Notes under the pieces: generated by a model
Seen by the model: the letters and a program-made list of their open reading frames with translations, nothing else
What the model was told of the DNA's origin: nothing
The model's database searches: none
Source: Candidatus Poribacteria bacterium
GTDB taxonomy: Bacteria; Poribacteria; WGA-4E; UBA9662
DNA: 64,000 nt
Reading direction: 5' to 3'
Assembly (NCBI GenBank): GCA_030748495.1
Contig: JASMLX010000009.1
Location: forward strand, 1-64,000
Shown here: positions 18,136 through 27,061 of the stretch, piece after piece
Position numbering within the stretch: the stretch's first letter is position 1
How the letters are laid out: each line of letters starts with the position of its first letter
Program-made: the position numbers and the translations under genes

Positions 18136-19701
18136 TTAAAGGTAGATGTTACGCATTTGCCAGGTATCCAGAGATTTGAGTTGACTGTCCTGCCCTTGTG
18201 ACCGGAGTGAAACACCGAGGCTATCAACACGGCCTGGATAGACGCGCATGGCCACGCATTGTCTGTCGTTGACAAAGACCTCAATCACGCTCCTGTCGAT
18301 AAAGACCCGCAGTTGTAGCGTTTCATCGGGAGCGATGTAAACCGGACCACTCTCCGGTGCACGTGAGCCCGCCTGTGGCAAAATCGAGGCATACGAAGAG
18401 TCGATGGTCAACCAACTGAAGTGGCGCACTTCGCCGTGGTCACGATTACGATAGCCGCGATTTTTAAAAAAGGCAATTCTGGTGAACTCTTCCTTGTTTG
18501 GAGAACGCAGGACGTTTATCTCTAACATCGGTGCATGGCCCACATCGATCTCGGCCACGATTTCCATCGCATTGCCGCTGATCCGGTCGAGGACGATTTC
18601 CTGGTTGGCGGGCAAGGTCATTTCACCTACGCGCTGATGATTGTAGCGAAGTGATTCGATATTTCCAGCCGGTTGAATGCCGAGTTCATCTGTGCCGATC
18701 AATGTTAAATGGCGCGGCAGGGTCATAATCTGGTTCCAACCCTTGGTCGGCATCCCTGGATTCATATTGTAGATGACAATCAATCCTCCCTTACCATCAG
18801 GGGTAGCAGATGGAGCGTGAACGCCGGACGGACCAACCGGGCCGAAGTTGTTTTTGCCGTGCGAGGTGACGACGAACTTATCCCGTTCGGTATCGTAGTC
18901 GCCCAACAGGTATTGCCCTCCGCTCATATGGCTGAAGAACAACAGCATGTGCCGGTCTCCGATAGGCCAGAAATAGGGACAGGCTCCATCATCACCGACC
19001 AGGGTGAACTGATCATCTTCGACAAAGGGGTGCAGATACTCCCAACTAGCCAGGTCTTCGGAACGGAAAAGAAAGTTGGCACGAACCGCTTTTCCCGCCG
19101 GACCATTGGGTAGCGTTCCACCAGAGAGTGAGTAGTAGATGTCGTCTTTTTTCCAGATACAGGGGTCAAAAACCCGATACGGAAGGGGTGAGTTGTCGGT
19201 TGATCGCATCGGTATAACGGCCTGCCCTGTCATTTTTTCCCAGTTTAGTAAGAGGGGGTCTTTAGACACGGCAACCATGTTACCTACCTCTGTTCCGTGA
19301 TAGATGGCGATAACGCGATCTTCTTCTACCAGTGTCGAGCCGGAAAAACAGCAATTTTCAGGGTGCGGATAGATAGCGTAAGGGAGATCCCGCCAGTGGA
19401 TCAGATCCTCACTGATAGCGTGTCCCCAATGCTGACGTGGATCTTCCGGCGGATAGGCTTGATAAAACAGGTGCCACCGATCTTGCCAGAAACAGAGTCC
19501 ATTGGGATCATTAAGGGTGTGCTCAGGATTGATGTAGTGATAGATAGGACGATGCGGGTCACCCTCGTAGGATCGACGGTACTCTATCAGACGCTGCATC
19601 AGCGGGTTGGTCTTTAGCTGGGCTTCCTGTTCTTCCAGCGTCTCAGCAAACGTATACTTTGGAACGCGTGATGTTCGATCCGGTTGTGTCTCTACGGCCA
19701 T
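18136..19701 (-). CDS. GH32-family-like protein (fructan hydrolase fold) with altered catalytic motif
   Basis: A five-bladed-propeller GH32 protein (about residues 50-350) with the beta-sandwich C-terminal domain that accompanies it (about 370-521; DRSVIEVFVNDRQ is the usual signature). I start at ATG 19701 because GAGGAGAG sits just upstream; a longer frame to 19791 exists without support. The nucleophile motif is intact (NDPNG, residues 64-68). The second motif, normally RDP, reads VFDP, keeping the Asp. The third, normally ECP with the acid/base Glu, reads GACPYFW, so Glu appears replaced by Ala. There is no signal peptide, so it would act in the cytoplasm unless exported otherwise. It could be an inactive or differently acting relative of levanases and sucrose-6-phosphate hydrolases. 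Confidence 0.82.
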   Translation of the reverse strand: MAVETQPDRTSRVPKYTFAETLEEQEAQLKTNPLMQRLIEYRRSYEGDPHRPIYHYINPEHTLNDPNGLCFWQDRWHLFYQAYPPEDPRQHWGHAISEDLIHWRDLPYAIYPHPENCCFSGSTLVEEDRVIAIYHGTEVGNMVAVSKDPLLLNWEKMTGQAVIPMRSTDNSPLPYRVFDPCIWKKDDIYYSLSGGTLPNGPAGKAVRANFLFRSEDLASWEYLHPFVEDDQFTLVGDDGACPYFWPIGDRHMLLFFSHMSGGQYLLGDYDTERDKFVVTSHGKNNFGPVGPSGVHAPSATPDGKGGLIVIYNMNPGMPTKGWNQIMTLPRHLTLIGTDELGIQPAGNIESLRYNHQRVGEMTLPANQEIVLDRISGNAMEIVAEIDVGHAPMLEINVLRSPNKEEFTRIAFFKNRGYRNRDHGEVRHFSWLTIDSSYASILPQAGSRAPESGPVYIAPDETLQLRVFIDRSVIEVFVNDRQCVAMRVYPGRVDSLGVSLRSQGQDSQLKSLDTWQMRNIYL

Positions 19702-19814
19702 TATATCTCTCCTCGTAACTTTCAGTATTTCAGTAAAGGTCAGACTTCTATCTAACGGGTATACCATAAAACACTTATCGAAAAATGTCAACCGGCTAGC
19801 GGGATGACACGCAG

Positions 19815-20834
19815 TTATAGACCAAAAAGCTTTTGAGCATTCTGGCTGTAGATTTGCTGCCGTTCACCGGCCGTAATTTGCATCTGATCAACCAATTGAG
19901 TAAAGACAGTGGGTTTAACCCAGGGATCATCGGAGGCGAATAAAAGCCGATCACCGCCGATAAAACGGTGGGCAAAAGCGATGCTCTCAACTGAAGGCGA
20001 AACCAGATCGAAGTAGACGTTCTGTCGGAGGTAGGTGCTAACCGGCTGGCTGATATGATCGGTGGCCCGACCCATGATCTCTGTTTGATGATCAATGCGT
20101 CCCATCATATAGGGTAAAACGCCACCGGTATGAGGCAGAACAACTTTCAACCTGGGATGCCGTTCAAAAATACCGCTTAGAATTAGACGTAACAACCCAA
20201 AACTGGTATCGATCTGGAAGCCGATCATGGGGATCATGGAAAAGTCCTGGATCGCTTCTCCCCATGCGGGGACGGTCGGGTGGAAAATAATCGGCAGATT
20301 ACAGGCTTCAAGGTGGGTGTAAACCGGCTCGAACTGAGGGGATTCCAGCTTTTGACCGGCAATATGAGGGTAGAGCATCGCCCCTCTAAACCCTAACTTG
20401 GCGATACGGTCAATTTCCTCGATGGCTGCCGCGGGTAGATTCCAAGGCAGGCTGGCGAATCCGGCGAAACGATCCGGTTTATCCTGAATCAGGTTGGTGA
20501 TATAGTCGTTGATGGTCCGAGCGCCGGCAACCGATAATCGGTCTGGCAAGAGGCACGGATTCGGGATGTTGATGCTGACAATGGCCAGGTCCACGCCAGC
20601 TTCGTCCATCGATTTCAACTTGGCTACCGGGTCATAAACATTTAAATCTAAACGAAATGACTGCCAACCACTGTAGGAGACCTGGTAGACCTGATCGTCA
20701 ATCTGTTCGGTGCGGAGTGGGATAAAGGTGTCGTCCGATTTCAAAAAACTGTTGACCTGCATCAGGATATCGACATATTCCAGCGGGAAAATATGACTTT
20801 GACAATCAATCTTCATCATTCTCAATTCACCCAT
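19815..20834 (-). CDS. Amidohydrolase-superfamily protein, ACMSD-like
   Basis: TIM-barrel amidohydrolase of the ACMSD/amidohydrolase-2 group, whose members decarboxylate or hydrolyse small acids with one metal. Metal-site segments are IIFHPT (about residue 185), VLPHTGG (about 240) and FASDDPW (about 304). The N-terminal HxH motif reads CQSHIFP, so the first His is Gln. Length is 339 residues. The first ATG at 20834 overlaps the stop of the upstream beta-propeller gene (ATGGGTGA), and MMKID at 20819 is an alternative start that matches how relatives usually begin. The overlap implies coupling of the two genes. Substrate unknown. Confidence 0.82.
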   Translation of the reverse strand: MGELRMMKIDCQSHIFPLEYVDILMQVNSFLKSDDTFIPLRTEQIDDQVYQVSYSGWQSFRLDLNVYDPVAKLKSMDEAGVDLAIVSINIPNPCLLPDRLSVAGARTINDYITNLIQDKPDRFAGFASLPWNLPAAAIEEIDRIAKLGFRGAMLYPHIAGQKLESPQFEPVYTHLEACNLPIIFHPTVPAWGEAIQDFSMIPMIGFQIDTSFGLLRLILSGIFERHPRLKVVLPHTGGVLPYMMGRIDHQTEIMGRATDHISQPVSTYLRQNVYFDLVSPSVESIAFAHRFIGGDRLLFASDDPWVKPTVFTQLVDQMQITAGERQQIYSQNAQKLFGL

Positions 20835-23250
20835 TACTCTTTTTCAGCGTAACGACCCATCCCTTCGTCTCCGCCGGTTTGTACTTTCGCTTCGCCGACT
20901 CATAACCTCTCAGATATTTAGAGGTGTGCCAGAGGCTGAGCCGTTGCCCGTCAGGTAACCAATCGATTGAGGTCAAACGAATATCGGTTCTTGCCACTTG
21001 CAGTTTGGAGCCGGTTTCCAGGTCGTAAACCCAGACCATCCATTGAACCCCCATGCAGTCGGCACGTTCCATAAATGCTACCCGGCGACCTGTTGGAGAC
21101 CAGGTTGGCGCGGTATGTTTTAAGATCTGCGTATCCAGCAATTGTTCGCAGTTGGTAATGTGCAGTCGCTTATCCAGTACCGGATCGAGCTTGTTACTTC
21201 CAACCTGGACATGAGCCAAATAGGTGCCGTCTGCAGACCAGGCTAAATTCCTGATCCGGCGGTACTGAGTGGGGATCGACAGGACTTTTTGCCCTTTCGT
21301 CGTATAGATCTCTACTTGGGCTTGACCAGAGGCAAAGTGCTGTCCGCCGATACCAAGTGCAATCTGTTGACCGTTGGGAGACCAGGCGGGTGGATCCAAG
21401 TAGACAAAAGAGCCAACCTTTCCCTCAATCGGAATACGGGTGAGGGCTGTCAGGCCACCTCCATCGACGTTAACCCGATACAGAATATCTTCTCCATTTT
21501 CCCACTGGCGAAAAGCGATCTGGTTGGCAACAGGAGAACAGGCAGGCGCATCCCCTTCGGCAACCTTGATCAGGGCCTTTGTCTTCGGATTTATAGCCCA
21601 TACATAGCTTTTTTCACCTTCGTAAGCCTCGAACACAATCAGATTGCTATCCAGCGACCAAGAGAGATTAGGGTTATAGAAGTTCCCCCTGCACTGCTTG
21701 CGAAACCGCTTGCCTTTGGCATTGGTCGTCCATAGCTCGCTGGCCCGCCAATATTGACCCGACAGGTCGGTTCGACGCAAGAAAGCAATTGACTTGCCAT
21801 CAGGTGATCTGTGAGGCACCTCGGCCCCACTAATCAACGAAATAGATTCGATCTGCTGACAGATATCCTGATTAAAGTGGACTTCGCCCTTCTCGATAAA
21901 TTGTCCCATCGCACTGGATTCAATCCATCCTCGACGGCCGTTTGGTAACTCGATTTGTCGAAAACATCGATGGTCTCCAGGGAGCGGTTGACTTTTGCTG
22001 GCTGGACGATTTTCCTCGCTCGAGATTAGCACTGCCATACCGTCATTCAATTTGACCAGGATGGATTGATCGGTTCGGTCTGCGGATTGAGGTGGTTTCT
22101 CGTAAACGGGTACCCGGTCTCTAACAACAATCCGTGTAGGTGACTGAACCTTTTTCAACGGTTTCGACTTTGGAGAGGATTCCACCCCAAACGCATAAAT
22201 ATAGCCGTCGTAAGAAGCGGCGTAGAGCATCCCGTCCGCTATCGCTGGAGTGCCATCAATATAACCCGCTGTCTCGTGAGCCCAGACAACTTCCTCCGAT
22301 TCACCGTCAAAGGCATACAGGTATTTGTCACGGGCTCCGATATAAACCGTTCCATTGGCAGCGACGGGATAACTGTGTGTGAAGGGCACTTTTTCCCGCC
22401 ACCGATCGGCCTGGTGCAACGGCTGTTTTGGTGTTAATTTCCCATTATAACAAGTAAAATCGATGTCGTTAATCTGGATCTGTCGAGTGGTTTTCTGAAC
22501 CAATTGACCATCGGTAGTTCGTAACACGTAGATTGTATCGCTATAAGCACCTGCGTAGATCATGCCGTTAGAGACAAACAGGGGACAGTTGACCCAGGTT
22601 TGGACTTTGGTTCGCCAGACTTCCTGACCTGTCTCGGCCTGTAAGGCGTAAATATGGTTATCGGTAGCACTGAAAAAGACCAATCCATTCCAGATTACAG
22701 CAGAAAAACGAATCGCACCTGCAGCGTTAAATGTCCACTTTACCCCCCAAGACTTTGCCTCTAAGGCATAAAAAGTGTGATCAGTGGAGCCAATGTAGAC
22801 TATATCGTTGGCTACCACCGGGCTGGCCTGCACCTGTCCACCTGTTTTGAATCGCCATTTTAATTCGAGCGGTGGTTTCAGTACCGTTTCAGGACTGCGA
22901 CCTGACTGCTGCAGGTCATGCATGAACATGTACCAATCTTGCACTCGAGGTGGCTTAACTTCAATCGGTGCCTGATCAGTTGGTACTGTAGACGCTTGCT
23001 CCACCGGTACGTCATCTATTGACTGGCAGGAAATTAAGCCCAATAAACCAACTAGGCATTGGCAGAGAAAAACGGCTAAAGCCGGACTAGAACGGATCGA
23101 CAGAGTTGTTCTGTACCTAACCGGCAAGATGGGCCTTACTAGGAATAACAGTTTGAGAGGCAGATCTAAATCTGGATGGCTTGGCATGCGTTTAATCTTC
23201 AATCTAGCGGGATTTAATGGTAAGATAGAAAGTCTTGAGTATGTTACCAT
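20827..23250 (-). CDS. Lipoprotein with PQQ-type beta-propeller, SH3-like domain and TolB-type propeller
   Basis: Large envelope protein (up to 807 residues). A signal segment ends in the lipobox LISC with Cys75 when counted from the first possible start; MPSHP at 23187 is an equally good start, and the region before it may be untranslated. Domains in order: PQQ-like propeller repeats of the VYIGSTDHTFYALEAKS type (about 105-355), an SH3-like module (about 365-450, ending in RRGWIESSAMG), then TolB/PD40 repeats such as SPDGKSIAFLRR and SPNGQQIALGIGG (about 470-800). Such proteins bind partners or polymers at the periplasmic face. The downstream amidohydrolase overlaps it. A perfect dyad covers the first start codon. 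Confidence 0.82.
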   Translation of the reverse strand: MVTYSRLSILPLNPARLKIKRMPSHPDLDLPLKLLFLVRPILPVRYRTTLSIRSSPALAVFLCQCLVGLLGLISCQSIDDVPVEQASTVPTDQAPIEVKPPRVQDWYMFMHDLQQSGRSPETVLKPPLELKWRFKTGGQVQASPVVANDIVYIGSTDHTFYALEAKSWGVKWTFNAAGAIRFSAVIWNGLVFFSATDNHIYALQAETGQEVWRTKVQTWVNCPLFVSNGMIYAGAYSDTIYVLRTTDGQLVQKTTRQIQINDIDFTCYNGKLTPKQPLHQADRWREKVPFTHSYPVAANGTVYIGARDKYLYAFDGESEEVVWAHETAGYIDGTPAIADGMLYAASYDGYIYAFGVESSPKSKPLKKVQSPTRIVVRDRVPVYEKPPQSADRTDQSILVKLNDGMAVLISSEENRPASKSQPLPGDHRCFRQIELPNGRRGWIESSAMGQFIEKGEVHFNQDICQQIESISLISGAEVPHRSPDGKSIAFLRRTDLSGQYWRASELWTTNAKGKRFRKQCRGNFYNPNLSWSLDSNLIVFEAYEGEKSYVWAINPKTKALIKVAEGDAPACSPVANQIAFRQWENGEDILYRVNVDGGGLTALTRIPIEGKVGSFVYLDPPAWSPNGQQIALGIGGQHFASGQAQVEIYTTKGQKVLSIPTQYRRIRNLAWSADGTYLAHVQVGSNKLDPVLDKRLHITNCEQLLDTQILKHTAPTWSPTGRRVAFMERADCMGVQWMVWVYDLETGSKLQVARTDIRLTSIDWLPDGQRLSLWHTSKYLRGYESAKRKYKPAETKGWVVTLKKSNG

Positions 23251-23261
23251 CTCAGATGGTA
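23245..23261 (-). promoter_or_regulatory. Perfect 17-base dyad, possible operator
   Basis: TACCATCT-C-AGATGGTA is an 8+1+8 inverted repeat with no mismatch, lying just after a candidate promoter and over the first possible start codon (23250) of the beta-propeller lipoprotein gene. The size and position suit a repressor site. Confidence 0.4.
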
Positions 23262-23265
23262 TAGA

Positions 23266-23294
23266 ATAATGCCAAATTATGCTCGGAAAATCAA
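23266..23294 (-). promoter_or_regulatory. Candidate promoter of the beta-propeller/amidohydrolase pair
   Basis: On the minus strand, TTGATT (23294-23289), 17 bases, then CATTAT (23271-23266): four of six matches at each element. It lies immediately upstream of the dyad. Confidence 0.35.
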
Positions 23295-23565
23295 CCCTTA
23301 AATGAATGCTTTTAAATAAAAATAGAAATTAGACACTTAAACATTGAAAGGTTCATTTTGACTGTTGGCTTCTTACATATTCTCAGTTAAAAAATGTGAT
23401 TGATACTGGTCGATACGCTGACCTACTATTTCTAGTTGGCGTCCTGAAAAGCCTCAGAAAGCCAGGGGCCAAGTCGCCTTTGATGAGAAAAAACGATCGA
23501 TTTATTAACCTATGTTTCTACTGGAAATCAGACCGAAATCACTGACCAAAAAGGGAAAAAGATAA

Positions 23566-23766
23566 AAAGAACGAATTCATCTGATCAATGAAGAGGTCAC
23601 GTTGTCTATCCCAAATCCGAGTGGAACCAAATCGATGATTGTTACCTGGAATATGTTTGAAGCCGTAAACAATTGGTGGTGGGCCATAGACAACATCAAG
23701 ATTACGACAGACGCATATGCTATAGATCCAAAAGATGCTTGGCACCACAACCTGGAGGCGAATTAA
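23566..23766 (+). pseudogene. C-terminal remnant of a secreted beta-sandwich protein (WWWAIDNI type)
   Basis: An open stretch of 66 codons without a proper start reads EEVTLSIPNPSGTKSM, MFEAVNNWWWAIDNIKITTD and ends DPKDAWHHNLEAN. The pattern of nxWWWAIDNIxI preceded by a GTKS strand is familiar from the end of adhesin/jelly-roll domains in secreted proteins that are abundant in marine symbiont genomes. A stop codon lies at 23563 and no matching sequence continues upstream in this frame, so only the tail survives. The reading frame on the opposite strand here is a shadow. Confidence 0.5.
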
Positions 23767-24054
23767 GCAGTGCATACCGCTGAATAGCTGGAGATATTTA
23801 TCGTCTTAACACCAATAAAAGGCTAACTTTTCAGTCTCTCTTTTATAATCATCTCTCGATGAAAACTAACTCCGACTCCATTTACCAGTTCGCTATCTAT
23901 CATCTCTAATCTTCACCTAATACGCCTTTGCCTTCCTATCCAGAAAAAGATGTATTAGATACCTGAGATATTTGCACCGTGATTTACCAACGGGATTGCA
24001 AAACCGTCGCAGATCCGCTAGAATGTAATAATATCTTACTGAGGGATAATATTT
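23767..24054. other. Intergenic leader with a promoter
   Basis: No gene seen. Contains the promoter candidate at 23996-24024 and a GAGGG ribosome site at 24041 for the gene starting at 24055. Confidence 0.5.
23996..24024 (+). promoter_or_regulatory. Candidate promoter of the small gene/oxidoreductase pair
   Basis: TTGCAA (23996-24001), 17-base spacer, TAGAAT (24019-24024): four of six and five of six consensus matches, about 30 bases before the ATG at 24055. Confidence 0.5.
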
Positions 24055-24405
24055 ATGGAGCAACTCAGGCAGTCGGTTTCAACCGAGATTCAGAGCGGGC
24101 GAATTGGTGCCCCTGTTTTCCTACGATGTTTTTATCAGATTTCCAAAAGCAATCCACTCGAGGATGCTGTCGCAACAGTGACCAACTTAGCCGATAGTTG
24201 GATCACCTCCCAAATTGAGTACACCCACACCCAGCGAGACGATTGTCAAATTACAACCTTGTTGCGGTTTACCGATGGTGAATCAGCCCTACTATGCGTC
24301 AACCAACTTGACCAAGAATCGATGATTGACTTTCACCTGATTGGTAGTCGAGGAACAATCTACCATCAGGCCAGAATTCCTTTGGAGGACACCGATGTCA
24401 AATAA
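24055..24405 (+). CDS. Small protein coupled to a Gfo/Idh/MocA oxidoreductase
   Basis: A 116-residue protein with GAGGG nine bases before its ATG. It begins MEQLRQSVSTEIQSGRIG and contains FTDGESALLCVNQLDQ and DFHLIGSRGTIYHQ. The second half resembles the C-terminal beta-sheet of Gfo/Idh/MocA proteins, where a LxGxxGxI segment is common, so it may be a stand-alone partner domain of the oxidoreductase that follows. The stop lies inside the next gene (ATGTCAAATAA, 11-base overlap), implying coupled translation. I do not know a function. Confidence 0.6.
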   Translation: MEQLRQSVSTEIQSGRIGAPVFLRCFYQISKSNPLEDAVATVTNLADSWITSQIEYTHTQRDDCQITTLLRFTDGESALLCVNQLDQESMIDFHLIGSRGTIYHQARIPLEDTDVK

Positions 24406-25528
24406 GATCTATGGGGTATTATTGGTCGGCGGATACCGTTCTCACCAGGAAAACTATGCTTCCCAATTTCTGTTAGATCCTCGTTGTCGTCTAGTGGCTT
24501 CGGCAGACGATGCTAATGCACCTGCCGAACGGGTTGAATTGAATCAGCAACTGGCAAAACAATTAGATTTACCTTATCAAGATCTGGAGACAGCACTTCA
24601 GCGAACCGATGTCGATCTGGTTTCTTTGTGTCCTGAGGCCGAACGACGGGCGGAGATCGCAGTTAAATGTGCCAAAGCAGGCAAGCATCTCTATCTGGAC
24701 AAGCCATTAGCCCCCAATCCACGGCATGCCCGGCAAATTGTAGAAGTAGTGCAAGAGACAGGTGTCAAAAATCAGATGTTTAGCAACGTCTATTGCGGAT
24801 GGGCGCAACAGGCCAAACAGACACTCAATAGCAGACAAGTTGGTGATCTGCGCGCCATCCATTGCGATATTACATTTGCTAAAGGTCATCCCGGTTCAGC
24901 CCCCAAAGGGAAACGAAACGAATCCGGTGAACGACCCCGGTATACTTTTGTCGAAGCCAAGCCCGAATTGTTCGATATCGGTGTCTACGCAGTATCGATC
25001 ATCAACTGGCTGACACAGAAACGGGTTAAAAGCCTCGTTGCTACCACCAGCAACTATTTTTTCAAAGAACATGCGGCTTGTGATGTTGAAGATTTTGGTA
25101 CTATTGTCATGAAGCTAGAAAATGAGACAACTGCCAGTGTCAGTTGTGGGCGCTTTGGTTGGACCAGCCACCCACTAAGTGGCATTCAGAAGTTGAGACT
25201 GGTTGGAACTGAAAGGTCAATCTGCTTTGATGCCCATCAACCTCGGTTAGAAATCTACACTGCAGAACCGGCTTTCCAACCCCCTGTCCCGCATCCATTA
25301 GATCCGATGGGCATGTGGGGTGGTACAACTGTGGATGCCATTCCCAAGAAGACGTGGAAAACAGTCGGTAGCGCCGATTGGATTAAACGGGAGTTTCAAG
25401 CCTTTGTGGATGCGATCGAAAATGATACGCCAACTGAAATGACGGCTGAATTAGCCGCACATTCGGTAGAGATTATTACGGCTGCTTATAGATCCGCGGC
25501 CACCGGTCGAATGGTCGAACTAGATTGA
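24395..25528 (+). CDS. Gfo/Idh/MocA-family oxidoreductase
   Basis: NAD(P)-dependent dehydrogenase-like protein of 377 residues. I start at ATG 24395 because GGAGG lies eight bases before it and the N-terminal strand KIYGVLLVGGYRSHQE begins there. The dinucleotide fold includes DVDLVSLCPEAER and the family Lys in the EKP-like motif, here LYLDKPLAPNP (Asp instead of Glu). The C-terminal sheet holds FDIGVYAVSIINWLT with the usual GxY active-site neighbourhood. The N-terminal glycine motif is degenerate (GGYRSHQ rather than GxGxxG). Members act on sugars and inositols; the substrate cannot be told. It overlaps the small upstream gene. Confidence 0.85.
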   Translation: MSNKIYGVLLVGGYRSHQENYASQFLLDPRCRLVASADDANAPAERVELNQQLAKQLDLPYQDLETALQRTDVDLVSLCPEAERRAEIAVKCAKAGKHLYLDKPLAPNPRHARQIVEVVQETGVKNQMFSNVYCGWAQQAKQTLNSRQVGDLRAIHCDITFAKGHPGSAPKGKRNESGERPRYTFVEAKPELFDIGVYAVSIINWLTQKRVKSLVATTSNYFFKEHAACDVEDFGTIVMKLENETTASVSCGRFGWTSHPLSGIQKLRLVGTERSICFDAHQPRLEIYTAEPAFQPPVPHPLDPMGMWGGTTVDAIPKKTWKTVGSADWIKREFQAFVDAIENDTPTEMTAELAAHSVEIITAAYRSAATGRMVELD

Positions 25529-25564
25529 CGATCTTTCTAATTTTCTAGTTTGCGCTGACGGTTC

Positions 25565-26842
25565 ATGCGGAGATACTTCTACCGCCTCTACAAGGAACTC
25601 AAGTATTGCCTACACCGACCAGAGATTTCGCTTTCCTATTTCCTCAACTTAAGTCATAAAAATCGTTTTTGGCTTTGGCACCCGCAACATCGGCTCCAGA
25701 CCGTCGGTATTACAGGCACGAATGGCAAGACTACAGTGGCCCGTTTTTTGTCTTCGATTCTCAAGCAAGCGGGCCACCAGGTCGGCCAACTCGGAACTCA
25801 TACCCACTATATTGGTGATAACCCCTTATTCGCCCAGCTAACCACGCCGGACGCGGTTACGCTGCACCATTTGTTATCGGAGATGGTAGTAGAGAATGTG
25901 ACCCATTTGGTCATGGAGGCCTCTTCTCACGGGTTAGCCCAAGACCGACTCCGGGATCTAACTTTTCAAGCTGCCGTCTTTACCAATTTGAGTCACGATC
26001 ATCTTGACTATCACGGTACAATGGACAGTTATCTGTCAGCTAAAATGCGCCTGTTTCAAAAGGTTCGACCAGATGGACGAATACTAATTAACGCTGATGA
26101 TCAACGGTCAGAGTTAATGATATCGAATATCCGTCAGTTAAGCAACAGGCAGATACAGACCTTTGGTCTTAACCAATCAGCTGATCTTCAAGCCAGCCAG
26201 ATCCGTACCAAAGCCAGCGGCACCCACTTTCAAGCCTCCACGCCAGGTGAAACTTTTGAGGTCGAAATCCAACTCCCAGGCGATCATAACGTATCTAATG
26301 CTCTGGCTGCAATTGGTGTGGCCCAGTTCTTTCAGGTTCCTCTGACCCAGATCCAAAATGGATTGCGCCAAACCGTTGTGCCGGGGCGGTTTGAATGGAT
26401 CACCAAAGGAGAGATTCAGGTGGTAGTCGATTTCGCGCATTCCCCGCAGGCACTGAAAACCCTACTCCAGACCGCACGACAACTGACAGATAATCGACTT
26501 ATCTGTGTGGTCAGTTGTAACGGCAACCGGGATCGAGATAAACGGCCCCTGATGGGACAGATTGCAACCGGCTTATCCGACCTAACAATTATGACCAGTG
26601 GAAGTCCCAGATCTGAAGATCCAGTGCAAATTTTAGCTGAAATGGAATCTTGTCAAGACCTAAAACAACAGTATCAAGTTATTGCGGATCGGCGACAAGC
26701 GATTGAGAACGCCTTGCAAACGGCGACTGACGGTGATTTTGTCATTATAGCGGGACGAGGGTGCGAAGCGTGGATCGAATTTGGAACAGAACAGATTCCG
26801 TTTGATGATCGAGAGGTTGTACGCTCAATCTTGGGATGTTAG
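25565..26842 (+). CDS. MurE-like Mur ligase lacking the UDP-MurNAc-binding N-terminal domain
   Basis: ATP-dependent amide ligase of the Mur family, closest by pattern to MurE (UDP-MurNAc-tripeptide synthetase). The P-loop GITGTNGKTT is at 48-57, about 65 residues earlier than in E. coli MurE, so the N-terminal UDP-MurNAc domain is missing or reduced to about 45 residues. TTPDAVTLH, MEASSHG, TNLSHDHLDYHGTMDSY and the carbamylated-Lys context SAKMRLF are present. In the C-terminal domain the amino-acid motif normally DNPR reads GSPR (SGSPRSEDP). It may therefore be a paralogue that ligates a different amino acid or acceptor, with a standard MurE elsewhere. It follows the oxidoreductase by 36 bases and has no clear ribosome site. 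Confidence 0.8.
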   Translation: MRRYFYRLYKELKYCLHRPEISLSYFLNLSHKNRFWLWHPQHRLQTVGITGTNGKTTVARFLSSILKQAGHQVGQLGTHTHYIGDNPLFAQLTTPDAVTLHHLLSEMVVENVTHLVMEASSHGLAQDRLRDLTFQAAVFTNLSHDHLDYHGTMDSYLSAKMRLFQKVRPDGRILINADDQRSELMISNIRQLSNRQIQTFGLNQSADLQASQIRTKASGTHFQASTPGETFEVEIQLPGDHNVSNALAAIGVAQFFQVPLTQIQNGLRQTVVPGRFEWITKGEIQVVVDFAHSPQALKTLLQTARQLTDNRLICVVSCNGNRDRDKRPLMGQIATGLSDLTIMTSGSPRSEDPVQILAEMESCQDLKQQYQVIADRRQAIENALQTATDGDFVIIAGRGCEAWIEFGTEQIPFDDREVVRSILGC

Positions 26843-27061
26843 ACGAATTTTGCCCGCCTAATTCTATTCTCAACTAAGATTGTCTGTATATTGACCAGAG
26901 GATTCGGCAATACATGAATAAGGAGTGCTGAAAATCAAGCAATTGCCTATTGCACTGAAAACGATTGACTATTTCAGAACTCGTTCCTGATGGAGTCTAG
27001 GGGCCAGTGTTAGTTTCCTATCTTTCATCGACTAAATGAATTTACAGAGCTGAATATACGA
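26843..27061. other. Intergenic stretch, nothing recognised
   Basis: No gene, repeat or promoter that I can support. It borders the decayed membrane-protein gene. Confidence 0.4.

Noticed and set aside
23539-23775. 78-codon minus-strand frame
   Set aside because: It is antisense to the much more convincing WWWAIDNI remnant on the plus strand.
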